NCBI RefSeq assembly: GCF_001411555.2
Contig: NC_049903.1
Span: 25,122,270 to 25,186,269, forward strand
Direction of reading: 5' to 3'
From: Juglans regia
Taxonomy: Eukaryota > Streptophyta > Magnoliopsida > Fagales > Juglandaceae
DNA: 64,000 bases
Shown in pieces: positions 24,481-34,146 of the stretch (the first letter of the stretch is position 1; each line of letters opens with the position of its first letter). The notes beneath the pieces are model-generated. The model ran no database searches. It was given only the letters and a program-made list of their open reading frames with translations, and was not told where the DNA came from. The translations under genes were made by a program, and so were the position numbers.

Positions 24481-24849
24481 GCTTGGTTTTAGACTTTTCT
24501 GGTTCGGAATCTATTCAAGGTTGCATTCGAGGACATCATTTGCATAGACAAACTTGGTATTCCTTATGTTAGAACTTAATTTCATGTATTTATTTTATGG
24601 TGTTATTCTGGTTGGGAAATTTATTTGTTAAAAGATGTGAAGTGGTTCTTTGTAAAGGTTTGGTTAATGGGGGTTTTTATTTACGGAACCTGAGTTCTAG
24701 AATAGTATAGATTATTTGTAAGTTCTCAAGTGACTTGATTTGTTTACTACGATATTCCTCCGCCATAAGTGAGGGTTGTTAATAATTTTGGGCTGGGGTC
24801 ACTCTTGGACATGTGACCTTCGTATCTTCAAAAAAAAAAAAAAAAAAGA
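24481..24849 (+). other. LINE-B 3' UTR and poly(A) tail
   Basis: The 3' UTR of the LINE, with an RNase H tail up to about 24570, ends GTATCTTC followed by 18 A residues (24830-24847) and then the target-site copy AAGGTC. Confidence 0.8.
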
Positions 24850-25843
24850 AAGGTCCAAAGCAAGGACAACTTACTTCATGCATAGGAGAGGGTAGCTGCA
24901 CTGATTGACCATGACACTAAACAATGGAATATGGCCCTTGTTAGCTCTACCTTTTCGCAAAAAGAAGCTAATATGATTAGCAAAATCCCAATAAGTCAAT
25001 GTGGCAGTGTAGATAAATTGATATGGAGAGGCACAACCAATGGTATATTTTCAGTTAGAAGTGCGTACCACTTACAAAGGGAAATATGAGATAACCTCAG
25101 AGGGCAAACATCAAGGAACATAAACCAGGAAGAGAATTAGAGTTAGCTCTGAAAACTCTCTTTCCCAAATGCAAATAACCTTTTCCTTGGAAGTCTTGTC
25201 ATGAGGCCTCACCAACTAACTTTAATTTATTCAGGAAGAAGGTGGTAGATGATCCTAAATGCCCCTATGTTCACAAGAGCAGGAAACAACAACACATATT
25301 TTGTGGGAATGTGCTTCAGCAAGAGATGTCTAGGGCTTATGTTCAAGACCATTGCAAAAATGCGGCATCATATCTCAAAGCTTTAAAGATACTCTACTGT
25401 CTTTGATGAGGTATCTGGACAAAGAACATTTGGAGGAGTTTGCAGTTGTGGCTTGGAACCTATGGAAGAGAAGGAACAAGTTTGTTTTTCAGAAAGTTTT
25501 CACACCTCCAGATACACTTCTAAGAAGATCAATTCAAAAGCTGCAGGATATCAGATTCATTCATCAAAAGCCTACAAAGCAGATTTCTTCTTCATCTCCT
25601 AACAATAATACATGGAAGGCACCTCCAAGGGATGTTTACAAAATCAACTGGGACACAACGGTTGATAAAAAGCAGTGCAAAGTTGGGATTGGTGTCATTA
25701 TTAAGGACTAGTAGAGAGATGTCATGACTACTATGGGGATGCAATCCTTTGTTAACATAAATTTTTATAGCACTCCAGGCAACTAAATTTGGAGTTGAAC
25801 TTGGTTTTCAAAAAATTATTCTTGAAAGTGATGCATTATAGGT
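24850..25843 (+). pseudogene. LINE-A zf-RVT and RNase H remnant
   Basis: LINE-A resumes with KQWNMALVSSTFSQKEANMI, DKLIWRGTTNGIFSVRSAYHL (zf-RVT region) and, after several breaks, the open stretch at 25352-25711 (AVVAWNLWKRRNKFVFQK) and an RNase H start INWDTTVDKKQCKVGIGVIIKD. It ends at LESDAL-(stop)-VV (25843) where an LTR is inserted. No LINE-A tail is recognisable to the right. Confidence 0.78.
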
Positions 25844-26980
25844 TGTGACGCCCCCCACCTCCACTTGGGATGTAACAGAGACTTGGAGTATTGGGACATG
25901 CAACACACAGTTACATACCCTTGTTCATAAGGGTTATTATGTAATGCACCCTAATATACAACTAGCACTATGCAATAATCACAGCGAAAAATGGTAACTT
26001 ACAAAAATTTCATGCCAAAATGAACTAAACATCCCAATAGATCAATTAACCATAAATATAATGCCTTACTTGAGAGGTCAGCATAGTAAGGCATAAGTTT
26101 AGACATAAAGTGGGAGGTAGAATCAACTTAGTACAGATACTACATCAAATTTTACAGTCAAATCATTTCTCTCATTCGCTCTATGGTGTATAGAGCCATC
26201 GCTATAAAAATTAATATCAAATCCAGTCTCCGCTCAGGATCGGGCTCATCCTCAACCATATGAAGCCAAGGGTTCATCATGTTCATCATAAGCTAATCTA
26301 GACACAACTTCAACCATTTCGGGGGAAACGATGCATGGAGGGAGGGGAAAAGAAAGAGAGGGAGGAAAGAGGGAAGGGTAGGGGGAAATTAAGTTTTCCC
26401 AAAATGACGTAGTTTTAGGTTTTCCTTTGGATGGGTTGGGTTATTCTTAGCGTTGTTGTGGGCTGAATTAAACATAGGGAATAAAAGAAATAAGAGAGGG
26501 AACAAGATAAAATGGAATTGGACTAAATTTAAAATCCAACTTTGTTTTCTAAATTCCAAAATAATATTTTGCATCATAAAATAAAATGATGAGTTTTTGC
26601 AAATATTTCTTAAGAGAAATAAAATCATCTAAATAAGTAGAGTTTTCAACATAAAATACAATAATGGATATTAAATAATACTCTTAAAGAAATAAAATCA
26701 CTTAAATAAAATAATTTTCTCAAACTTTATTTTAGGTGCTCCAAAAATTAAAGAGGCTTACTTTAAAAATTAGGTTTGGTTCAATAACACTAAAATACAC
26801 CACTAACATAAGTTTTGGACCTATAGAAATATTTAGAAGATTTTATAACATTTGACTCCATTTAAAAATCATATGCTAAATTTAAAAACCATATGCTAAA
26901 TTTAAAAAAAAATATTCGAGATTAAAAACGTATATACGAGAGTCATGATCAATCGAGAGGAAAATGAGCAATTGGTCACA
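25844..26980 (-). mobile_element. 1.1 kb LTR of the second family, antisense, in LINE-A
   Basis: It starts TGTGACGCCCCCC and ends GGTCACA, so on the minus strand it reads TGTGACC...GGGGGGCGTCACA. Its terminal 40 bp (ATCCCAAG-TGGAGG-TGGGGG) match the ends of the long LTRs here, and its other end matches 6861-7087 and 44372-44620. It interrupts LINE-A RNase H. Flanking pentamers (TAGGT, TTACT) do not form a clear target duplication. Confidence 0.75.
26158..26289 (-). CDS. Small ORF in the second-family LTR
   Basis: This is a 43-codon open frame starting MMNMMNPWLHM, then EDEPDPERR and a hydrophobic helix LDLILIFIAMAL, ending TIERMREMI. A TAG sits just upstream in frame. It lies the same distance class from the LTR 3' end as the MTKRK ORF of the long LTRs, and the segment DPERRLDLILIFIA loosely parallels SIWERLEAID-ILEFIA. 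Homology is suggestive only. Chance cannot be excluded for so short a frame. Confidence 0.3.
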   Translation of the reverse strand: MMNMMNPWLHMVEDEPDPERRLDLILIFIAMALYTIERMREMI

Positions 26981-27008
26981 TTACTGTTGCTAAGCTTTCT
27001 TTTTCGTT

Positions 27009-27403
27009 GGTTTGGGGCACAAGACAAAATATAAAATTCTCATATCATCTCATCATTACACATTGTTCAAATCTCAATACAAAATATAATAAACAATTTA
27101 GCATTTTCAAATCCCAATTCAACTTTTTCAAATTCTAAAACAATAATAATATTAAAACATAATATTTAAAACTTTCAAACAAAACATAAAATTCTCATAT
27201 CACCCCCAAAACCTGTCCGGCAGGTTTGGGTGAGACAAAATACAAAATTATCATCTTATCTCATTATTACACATTTTTTAAATCTCCATATAAAATATAA
27301 TAAACAATTCAATTTTTTCAAATCCTAAAACAATAATAATATTAAAACATAGTATTTTAAACTTTCAAACAAAACACAAAATTCTCATCTCACCTCCCAA
27401 ACC
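27009..27403. repeat. Two tandem MITE-like units
   Basis: Unit 1 (27009-27213) starts GGTTTGGGG and ends CCCCCAAAACC. Unit 2 (27223-27403) starts GGTTTGGG and ends CTCCCAAACC. Their interiors match closely (AATATAATAAACAATT, AACAATAATAATATTAAAACATA, CTTTCAAACAAAAC). The terminal inverted repeats are short. The family recalls MITEs common in Fagales. Confidence 0.7.
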
Positions 27404-27417
27404 TGTGAGACTAAGAT

Positions 27418-27750
27418 GTGATGAGAATTTTGTAAATAGTAATAAGATGGTTTGTGAATAGTAATAAGATAGTTTGAGTTAAGTATTTATTGGGTTTTGA
27501 AAATGAGAGAGAAAAATTTGAATAAAAAATATTATAAAATTAAAATATTATTAGAATATAATTTTTATTTTAGAATTTGAAAAAGTATAATTATTTTTTA
27601 TTTAAAAATTTGAAAAAGTTGTAGTGATTAGTTTGAAAAAGTTGTAAGGATTAGTTTGAAAGTATTTGTATTTAAATAATGTTTGGAAAGAAAATGAAAT
27701 GAGATGAGATGGAATGAGATGAAAAATTTTCTAAACATCCCTTAAACGAC
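27418..27750 (+). repeat. MITE-like A/T-rich repeat
   Basis: Its interior (AAATAGTAATAAGATGGTTTG, TTGGGTTTTGAAAATGAGAG, GAGATGAGATGGAATGAGATG) is of the MITE type that I recall as abundant in Juglandaceae and other Fagales. It lies directly beside the tandem pair at 27009-27403. Confidence 0.55.
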
Positions 27751-27827
27751 ATCATTAATTTTAGAATTCAAGTGTTCAAACCGTGTAAAGATCCTTCAAC
27801 ATTCAGTACGATAATAGCGGTCCCGTT

Positions 27828-27945
27828 TGGATTCAGAGATAATATGAGATAAATTGAGATAGTATGTAAATAGTAGTGAGATTTGTGAATTGAAATTTAT
27901 GAATAGTAGTGAGATGAATTGAGATGAAAGAAAAAATTTGTTTTT
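27828..27945 (+). repeat. Fragment of a related MITE
   Basis: CCCGTTTGGATTCAGAG, AATAGTAGTGAGATTTGTGA and GAATTGAGATGAAAG recur in the same style as 27418-27750. Only one end is recognisable. Confidence 0.5.
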
Positions 27946-28892
27946 AAGTTCTTAACTTTTAATGCTTTATTACTTTAACCGTTTTAACGTTGGTTATTTT
28001 TATTGCCCATTTGTTGTTTCTTTTGAAAAACATCAACTTTTCATCAGTTTGCCATTTTAAGAAAAAATTTATTTATTATCTTTTTTTTTTTTATCATCTT
28101 CTCATCATTTCATGACATCATTTTATGATGGATGATAAAAAGATAATGAGAATTGAAATAATGAGTAATATTACTCTTCATTCAATTGCCTAGTTTGCCG
28201 GATGTAAAATGTCTATTTTTTGTTTGAATTGTTTTGTCATTCATGGAGGCTGGGTCCGTCCTGTGTGTTTATTTCATTTTAGTGTGGCGTTGTTTCTTTC
28301 TGTACCATATAGAGAAAAATCGGTAGAAAGAAAAAAGGGGTGGACGTAGATATTTTTTATAATATTTTGAGACAAAAGATATGTGTTATTTTGGTGAAAG
28401 TTTGGACTAACTATTTGTGTAGAGTTTGTTCGAATTATACGACAATCAATTGGATTATTGTATTCTAGAAGAAACGAGTCAAGAGGAGATCTATTGCACT
28501 AGTTTATTTGAAACTTTGAAAACTACAGAGAGTTTAAATTTCCTTTAAGAGTGTTAAATTTTTGTGGCTAAATCAAAACTCGTTTCATTTAAATGTTAAT
28601 TTTATTGTAATTTTTACTGTATTAGTGTATTTCACTAGCATCTATCAGCTTTCATAAATTCAAATACGAAACTTATTTTTCTTAAAAAAAAGTTGTTCAA
28701 AATCTTCACTTCCATTTTTCAAAACCCAAAAAATAATACATCTAAAAACATTTCATTTATATAACCAAACATGACCCGTTTCTTTTTATTTTTTCTTCTA
28801 AAAGTGGCTGACATGGTAGGTGCAAATGGACTACCCGCAACCTTGTCTTCAGGTCCAGTCACATTGCCCAAGATAAATATTTCTTAACTAAG
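27946..28892. other. A/T-rich intergenic DNA
   Basis: No ORF, gene or clear repeat end. Short local palindromes occur (for example around CATCATTTTATGATGGATGATAA at 28110-28135 as overlapping pieces). This lies between the MITE cluster and the 3' side of the CDC25-like gene. Confidence 0.5.
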
Positions 28893-29063
28893 AAATGATA
28901 CTTATAATCGTGAATGAACAAGTATCATGCAGTCGTTTTGAAAAAAATAAATAAATATAAGATCTACATGAAAATAAATTAATTTTTTAATAATAAACCT
29001 CACTTTTTTTTAAAGCGACTGCACGACGTTTATGCATTTCACGACTATATGTAGCATTACTCA
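28893..29063. repeat. MITE with ~50 bp inverted ends
   Basis: The left end (AATGATACTTATAATCGTGA, then GCAGTCGTTTTGAAAAAAA) is inverted at the right end (TTTTTTTAAAGCGACTGC, then TCACGACTATATGTAGCATT). The arms are imperfect and the centre is A/T-rich. It lies about 520 bp beyond the CDC25-like stop codon. Confidence 0.75.
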
Positions 29064-29586
29064 TTGTGGCCCGAGGGTAGCTCATTGTAAGTGTGAGAGG
29101 CAAATATTTGAATCTCCTAGAGTTCTTCTTAATTGAGAAAAAGAGAAATATACAAAATATAGGATATTTTAGTCATTTCAATCATCAACATAATCTGAAA
29201 TAATCAAGATATTCCATATTGCCATATTGTACATTAAATTGATGCTATCCAAGAAATGGAGAGTATCCTGTTCTCCATTTAAAAGGTATCCAAACATGCA
29301 AATTCCTCCTTTATCATCCTGGAATGAGAAGAATAATTACACTGTAGTTAACACCAAACTGTTTTTCTTCCAATAATAGAATTTGTGGGCTTCTCCCCGT
29401 AATACCTCACTAAGTAGAAAAAGGATAAAACGTACTGAGTAGAAACTGGAACATCATCAAATTACATATTCTATATTACGAAGTGAATATATTGTTTGGA
29501 CATGCACCCTGTAAAATGATTGTAAGTAGATGGCCCCAACATCATACCATCGTTCTTTCCCGTCCAGGAGTTCTTTCCATTGATGA
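29064..29586 (-). other. 3' flank of the CDC25-like gene
   Basis: This region is downstream of the stop codon and probably holds the 3' UTR. No certain polyadenylation signal can be fixed. A direct echo of GGAGAGTATCCTGTTCTCCATT near 29260-29280 can form a short hairpin (ATGGAGA / TCTCCAT). Confidence 0.4.
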
Positions 29587-32388
29587 CTATGCACTCTCGT
29601 CCTTACAAGGGATATCTGTGCAGCTACAAACAGGTCGACCAGAAGCTTCCCAGCCATTGAAGCCACGTTCCAGGACCCAAATATTCTTTATTCCTGAATC
29701 TTCCTTCATCTCCTCAAGATAATTGACAATCTTTCGTGCACAAGTTGGTCCACGAACCTAGAGAACCATAACAATGGGTAGATATTTCAGGAAAACCCCC
29801 AAGCTCGTACATAAGGAGTGATGAATAGAAGAAAAATTTAGAAAGAAAAAATATTTATTCCTTAAGCTAGTCAGGTGGTTTTTCCGTATACTTCCTGTAT
29901 ATAAGGGTTACACCCTATTTAATTATTAATAAAATTTATCTTACAGAAAAAATTTTACAAAAGAGTTTCAGTCAGACGGGAACAGAATTTATGAATGAAG
30001 TTCGGTATAATAATGCTAAGAAAAGAAATCACAACAATTGTTGTAAAGAAGATTTGTTACTAAATGATGTGCAGATGTAGAATATTGGGCATCACAGTAT
30101 GTTTGTGTGTATTTATATATATTGATAAGTTTGGGTGTCACATAATCGAGTGGGAAGAATCTTGAAGACAACCGAAAAATTTTCTCCGAGGATGCATTCA
30201 AGAGAGCAGTTACCCATTCACATGTGTATATCATATATCGTCCAAGGTACGTACATTCGGCAGCATCAAATTCTTGGACACGATCTCACTGATCTCTCAT
30301 ATCAGCCACGTAGGGTCATTTGAGTAAGGAGGAAAGCGAGAAAGTTGATATTTGATGAATAATTTCTCATATCATATTTTCCTTTAAGGTTCTGAGGCTC
30401 ACAAGTTTCTGAAATAACAAAATGTGCAAAAGCTGAAGAAAAAGTAATTTTCAACAGTGATCTCAAAGAAAAGGGATACTCATAGTATATGAATGTATAA
30501 AACATTCAAATAGGCAGCCGCTTCATATGTATTTACATAGCACCCTGACTTCTAAATAGTTTCATAATAGATCATCTTGCCCACCTCCACTCGCTTTGTA
30601 AATTTAATCTCATTAATGCATATATCATGCTTCACTCAACTACAAGACGCATACCCTTTATTAAAAGAGAAGGGTAATTCTGAATGTGAGTACCTGTCCA
30701 AAAACTTCCTATTAGTGACCTCCAAATGTTCCTAGGATGCCCTTTCTTCCAACTCTACGGAGAGAGAACTTGGTTAAAAATGCCTGAACATGGAGGCTAA
30801 CAACTTCATCAAAGCCAATAGTACCATAGGAACCTAATGATGGAAGTAGAAGAAGTCGTAGACAGCCCTCACACAACATAAATATTTTATTCTATAAGGC
30901 TAGGGTCCTAAGAGCATGAAGTCTTTGGCTGGTGAAGAGATATGCTACAGGACAAGAATAGCAGTGCAACTACTTGAGGTGGTGCAATTGCTTGAGGAGT
31001 TGCAATAGGATTTGTTTTTTAGCTTTCCTGCTTTATCTTTTCTCTACTCTGTTTTAAACTAAGCTTCATTTTGCTATTATGATTATAATTGTTTGCTTAT
31101 TGAAGGAACGATGAATAATAAAGAACCATTCATTGAGGAATTTTTTTACAGACACCATGTGGTCTCTCCAACTCGAAAGAAGTGTTTTGCTATAGATTTG
31201 CCCTTTTTTTTTTTCAACAATGCTCAATCGTGATATACATACTTCCCAAGCATCCATCACGTTTACTTCATAAGTGATTATATACCTAATCATTTATGAA
31301 ATTCCAACTTTAGCGCATCATCGGAAACCTTCATGGAAAATATGATAGTCCATCCTAACTAAGTCAAGACAAGTTTAAGTCTTACTCAAACAATTCACTA
31401 ACCAACTTGAATTTCCCAAACGTTCTGCCTGAAAAACAGATTAGTGGATAAAGACAGCATATACAATCACGTCCCCTTCCAGACTGAATCCAAAATGACA
31501 TGATATTGTCTTGGACATTCATGTCCAACTGAGCTGGATGAATTCCTAAACAGGATACGTAAGATGTTAATAGCCATATAAAACTAGATGACTGGAAATA
31601 ATTATAATCATCTGCACGACTTCATTCGGAAATTTGCGATCAACCAGTATTATAGTAGGACCAGAGATTTGGTGAAAAAATTCAGTTATTTCCTGCAAAA
31701 ACATAGAGTTTTTGGCACATCCCAATGCCATATCGAAAGATCCAGAATAACCGTAAGGAGCACCAGACGGAAAAGGAAGTAAACGCAATTCAGATCTTAG
31801 ACTGCATTTTACTTAGATTTTTTTTATGTGACTGGATGAGAAAAATCATGAAAGAACTAATTGATTAGTGGAATTAACACTAATATCTTCCCCGCAGCTA
31901 AGAAATTACAGGTTATATTGAATTTTCGAAGCCAATTTGTTTCAGACTGCATAGAACACCTTCCCAACCCAACAAAACCTCTATATACTACACGAGATAC
32001 CCAATAGGGAAAAATCACAAAATTCAAAGATAAGGTCGAACAGGGTTTGAAAGCTGCAACAAAACCTGGCTGAGAGCGCAGTGGAAAACAAGGGTATCTT
32101 TCCCCTTCACCTCTTGAATAAGGTTGGATATCTTTTCAGAAAAAGTGTCACTCGCGTAGTGCAGAGACCCAGCAATATGGCCGTCGTAACTTCTCTCGTC
32201 ATCCCTAGAAACCCAACAAAATTAGCTCAATATACGTTTCCGTAGCAAATTCCGGCCCCAAGATATAAATCAAAATCAGAAAGGAGTGTGTGATGGTGAA
32301 TAAACCTGACATCGATGATGGCTATATTAGGGCGGCGTTTGAGAGAGAGTAGCTGAGAGCCAGTCACGTAGGAGATACTCCGAGCCAT
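29587..32388 (-). CDS. CDC25: CDC25-like phosphatase / arsenate reductase (plant ACR2 family)
   Basis: Three exons on the minus strand, 32388-32306, 32204-32066 and 29757-29587, encode 130 residues. All introns are GT-AG (donors CAG/GT, acceptors CTAG) and phases match. The protein is a single rhodanese-like domain: [36 protein letters not shown], then the CX5R active site HCALSQVR at residues 71-78, spread over the exon 2/3 junction, and a C-terminal Cys cluster CSCTDIPCK like the zinc-binding loop of Arabidopsis CDC25/ACR2. Family members reduce arsenate and have weak dual-specificity phosphatase activity. All key residues are intact, and length matches the short (about 130 aa) plant forms. 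The symbol is by family resemblance. Confidence 0.93.
29758..32065 (-). other. Large intron 2 of the CDC25-like gene
   Basis: This 2308 nt intron separates the catalytic Cys (exon 2) from the catalytic Arg (exon 3). I saw no complete transposon in it. A 73-codon frame at 31567-31788 (minus) has no family resemblance that I recognise and is likely chance. Confidence 0.75.
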
Positions 32389-33136
32389 TTCTACCTCTTC
32401 CTTTCCTTTCCTCCACCGCTTTGTCCGAAAACAGAATCGCTTGTCAATTGGATTGGATTAAGTAAGATAAATGTAATTATATATATAAAAAATAAATTTA
32501 AAGTGTTTCTGTGTATTTAATATTTACTATTCTTCTTTGTGATATTTTTTTTATTATTTTTTTAATTTCTCACATTTCACTTTTAATTATAAAACACGAA
32601 AAAATTACACATTTTTTTTTATTAGTTCTTCCTTTTTCCTAATTCTTTTAAATTTCTCACATTTCGCTTTTATTTATTTATAAAACATGAAAAAGCTACA
32701 AATTTTTAATTTTTTTTTATCTTTCTTTAAATCTCTCACATTTTACTTTTACTTATAAAACATGCAAATTTTAAAATATTATTAGAATACTTTATTTTAT
32801 TAAAATGAAAATTATTCATAATAAAATTTTTGCAAAACATGATAAAAGGATAACAAAGTTCACAAAAAATAAGATGAATTCATTTTTTTAATTTTTTACT
32901 AGGATATTAATATCATTTTGGAGATAAAGAGATATTATAACCACATTAATATATGAAAAATATTGAAATATATGAGATTCTTATAAATTTAATGGTAATT
33001 AAGAAAATATATAAAATAAATAAAGAAAAAAAATATTTAAATGATATAAAAATGATAAATAAGTTGATGTATAGTGTTTTGTAAAAATTGTTAGCTAGAA
33101 TTAAAAAAAAAATTAAATGTTTTTTTAGATAAAACT
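32389..33136 (-). promoter_or_regulatory. Upstream region of the CDC25-like gene with tandem repeats
   Basis: The first 60 bp are C/T-rich on the plus strand (a 5' leader). Beyond are three copies of a unit with core CTCACATTT(C/T)(A/G)CTTTTA and TATAAAACA at about 32568, 32654 and 32731, spaced about 80-86 bp. Further right it is A/T-rich with no feature. Confidence 0.5.
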
Positions 33137-33318
33137 TTGAGAAATGATTTCTACAAGTTCCAAATAGACAAATATCGCGCAAGTTTTTGTAAAAAAGTGG
33201 ATCTCACCTTAAAAAAGTATAAAAAAACTATATTTTTTTAATAGGACTCATTTTTTTTTTATAAAGGGCTTGTACGAAGCTTGTTTATTCAAGATTTATA
33301 CCTAGCATAAATAAGCCA
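33137..33318. repeat. MITE-like element with inverted ends
   Basis: The left end (AATAGACAAATATCGCGCAAG, then TGTAAAAAAGTGG) is mirrored imperfectly at the right (CATTTTTTTTTTATAAAGGG, then CTTGTACGAAGCTTGTTTATT). About 180 bp, A/T-rich centre. Confidence 0.55.
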
Positions 33319-34146
33319 CTGAGAGTGTTTTAATAAGGGGCGTTTAGGCATGTTTTGTAGCCACCTCCTGCGATTGCTCGTTGACACCTACACGTGACAC
33401 CTACTAGGGAAAAAGGAGAGTGGCCGGTGTTGGGTAGCCTCTGAGGCCCTAGTAGTTGCTGTAGGAGCTTATTATTTCTAGTTAGAGTAGAATCATCTTA
33501 CCCTCGAAAGGGCCGTCACTTGTTCCCTTTGTAATAACCCATTTCCCCAGGTTTCTGTACGTCCGTATTCCCTGAGGTGACTACTTGTCGGCGGCTAATC
33601 CTTTCCCAGGTAGTCTTTACAGATGCTCCCGATCGTCTCATTAAATGCGGGGGCTCCCCTTTCTCGCTAACGAGGGTCTTCCTCATCGATGAGAAGAATG
33701 GATCGGTTCTCCCTCAACGTTGGTCCCCCGAGGGTTTCTCAACCCGTTATTTGGGTCTCAATTTCTCCCTTTTAGTTATCTTGCCAATTCCAGCCGTGCG
33801 AGCGGTGTGAATTGTGTTTTCCCTCTTTTTTTATTTTTGCCTCACGTGCACTCATTAGTCATCTACCATCCCATGACTAGGACATTGTGTGCCCTTGCCT
33901 CTCGCGTCGTGTGGCTGCCAATGCTTTCTCTTACATATGTCGGGATTTGGTCACGCTTTTCCCATCTTTCGGGTATTTTCGTACTCCCTCCGGTTTATGC
34001 CCATAACTCACCTAGATCCACCGATCAGGGCGAATGCCCCCAAATCTTCTTCTCGTTTCGCAGGTAGAGCGTTGTGTCCCGAGGCTCCCCTAGGCGACTA
34101 GACGAGGTACCCTGCTAGGCTTCACAACACTTTAAGGGGTACCACT
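33319..34146 (+). other. G+C-rich transposon-like leader
   Basis: Base composition changes sharply to G+C-rich here and stays so to 36165. Short frames have no recognisable motif. Since the gag-like frame starts just after, this is likely the leader or LTR side of that element. TTTCGCAG/GTAGAG at 34050-34066 resembles an acceptor. Confidence 0.4.

Larger units (their letters stand above)
20739..24849 (+). mobile_element. LINE-B, 5' truncated, inserted in LINE-A
   Basis: A second LINE ends in an 18-nt A tract (24830-24847) and is flanked by AAGGTC (20733-20738 and 24850-24855), a short target duplication. Joining the flanks restores LINE-A coding (PLIRS / KARTTY). The element starts inside the ORF1 DUF4283 domain, a typical 5' truncation. 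Its ORF2 lacks the RT core: endonuclease is followed directly by the thumb. Confidence 0.88.

Noticed and set aside
25839..26985. Search for a target duplication around the 1.1 kb LTR
   Set aside because: TAGGT and TTACT do not match well enough. Boundaries were kept from LTR end sequences only.
27946..28892. Possible gene in A/T-rich DNA left of the CDC25-like gene
   Set aside because: No frame over 60 codons and no splice-linked motif.
31567..31788. 73-codon minus frame in intron 2 of the CDC25-like gene
   Set aside because: No recognised motif; the canonical three exons already give a complete protein, and the length is within chance for this sequence.
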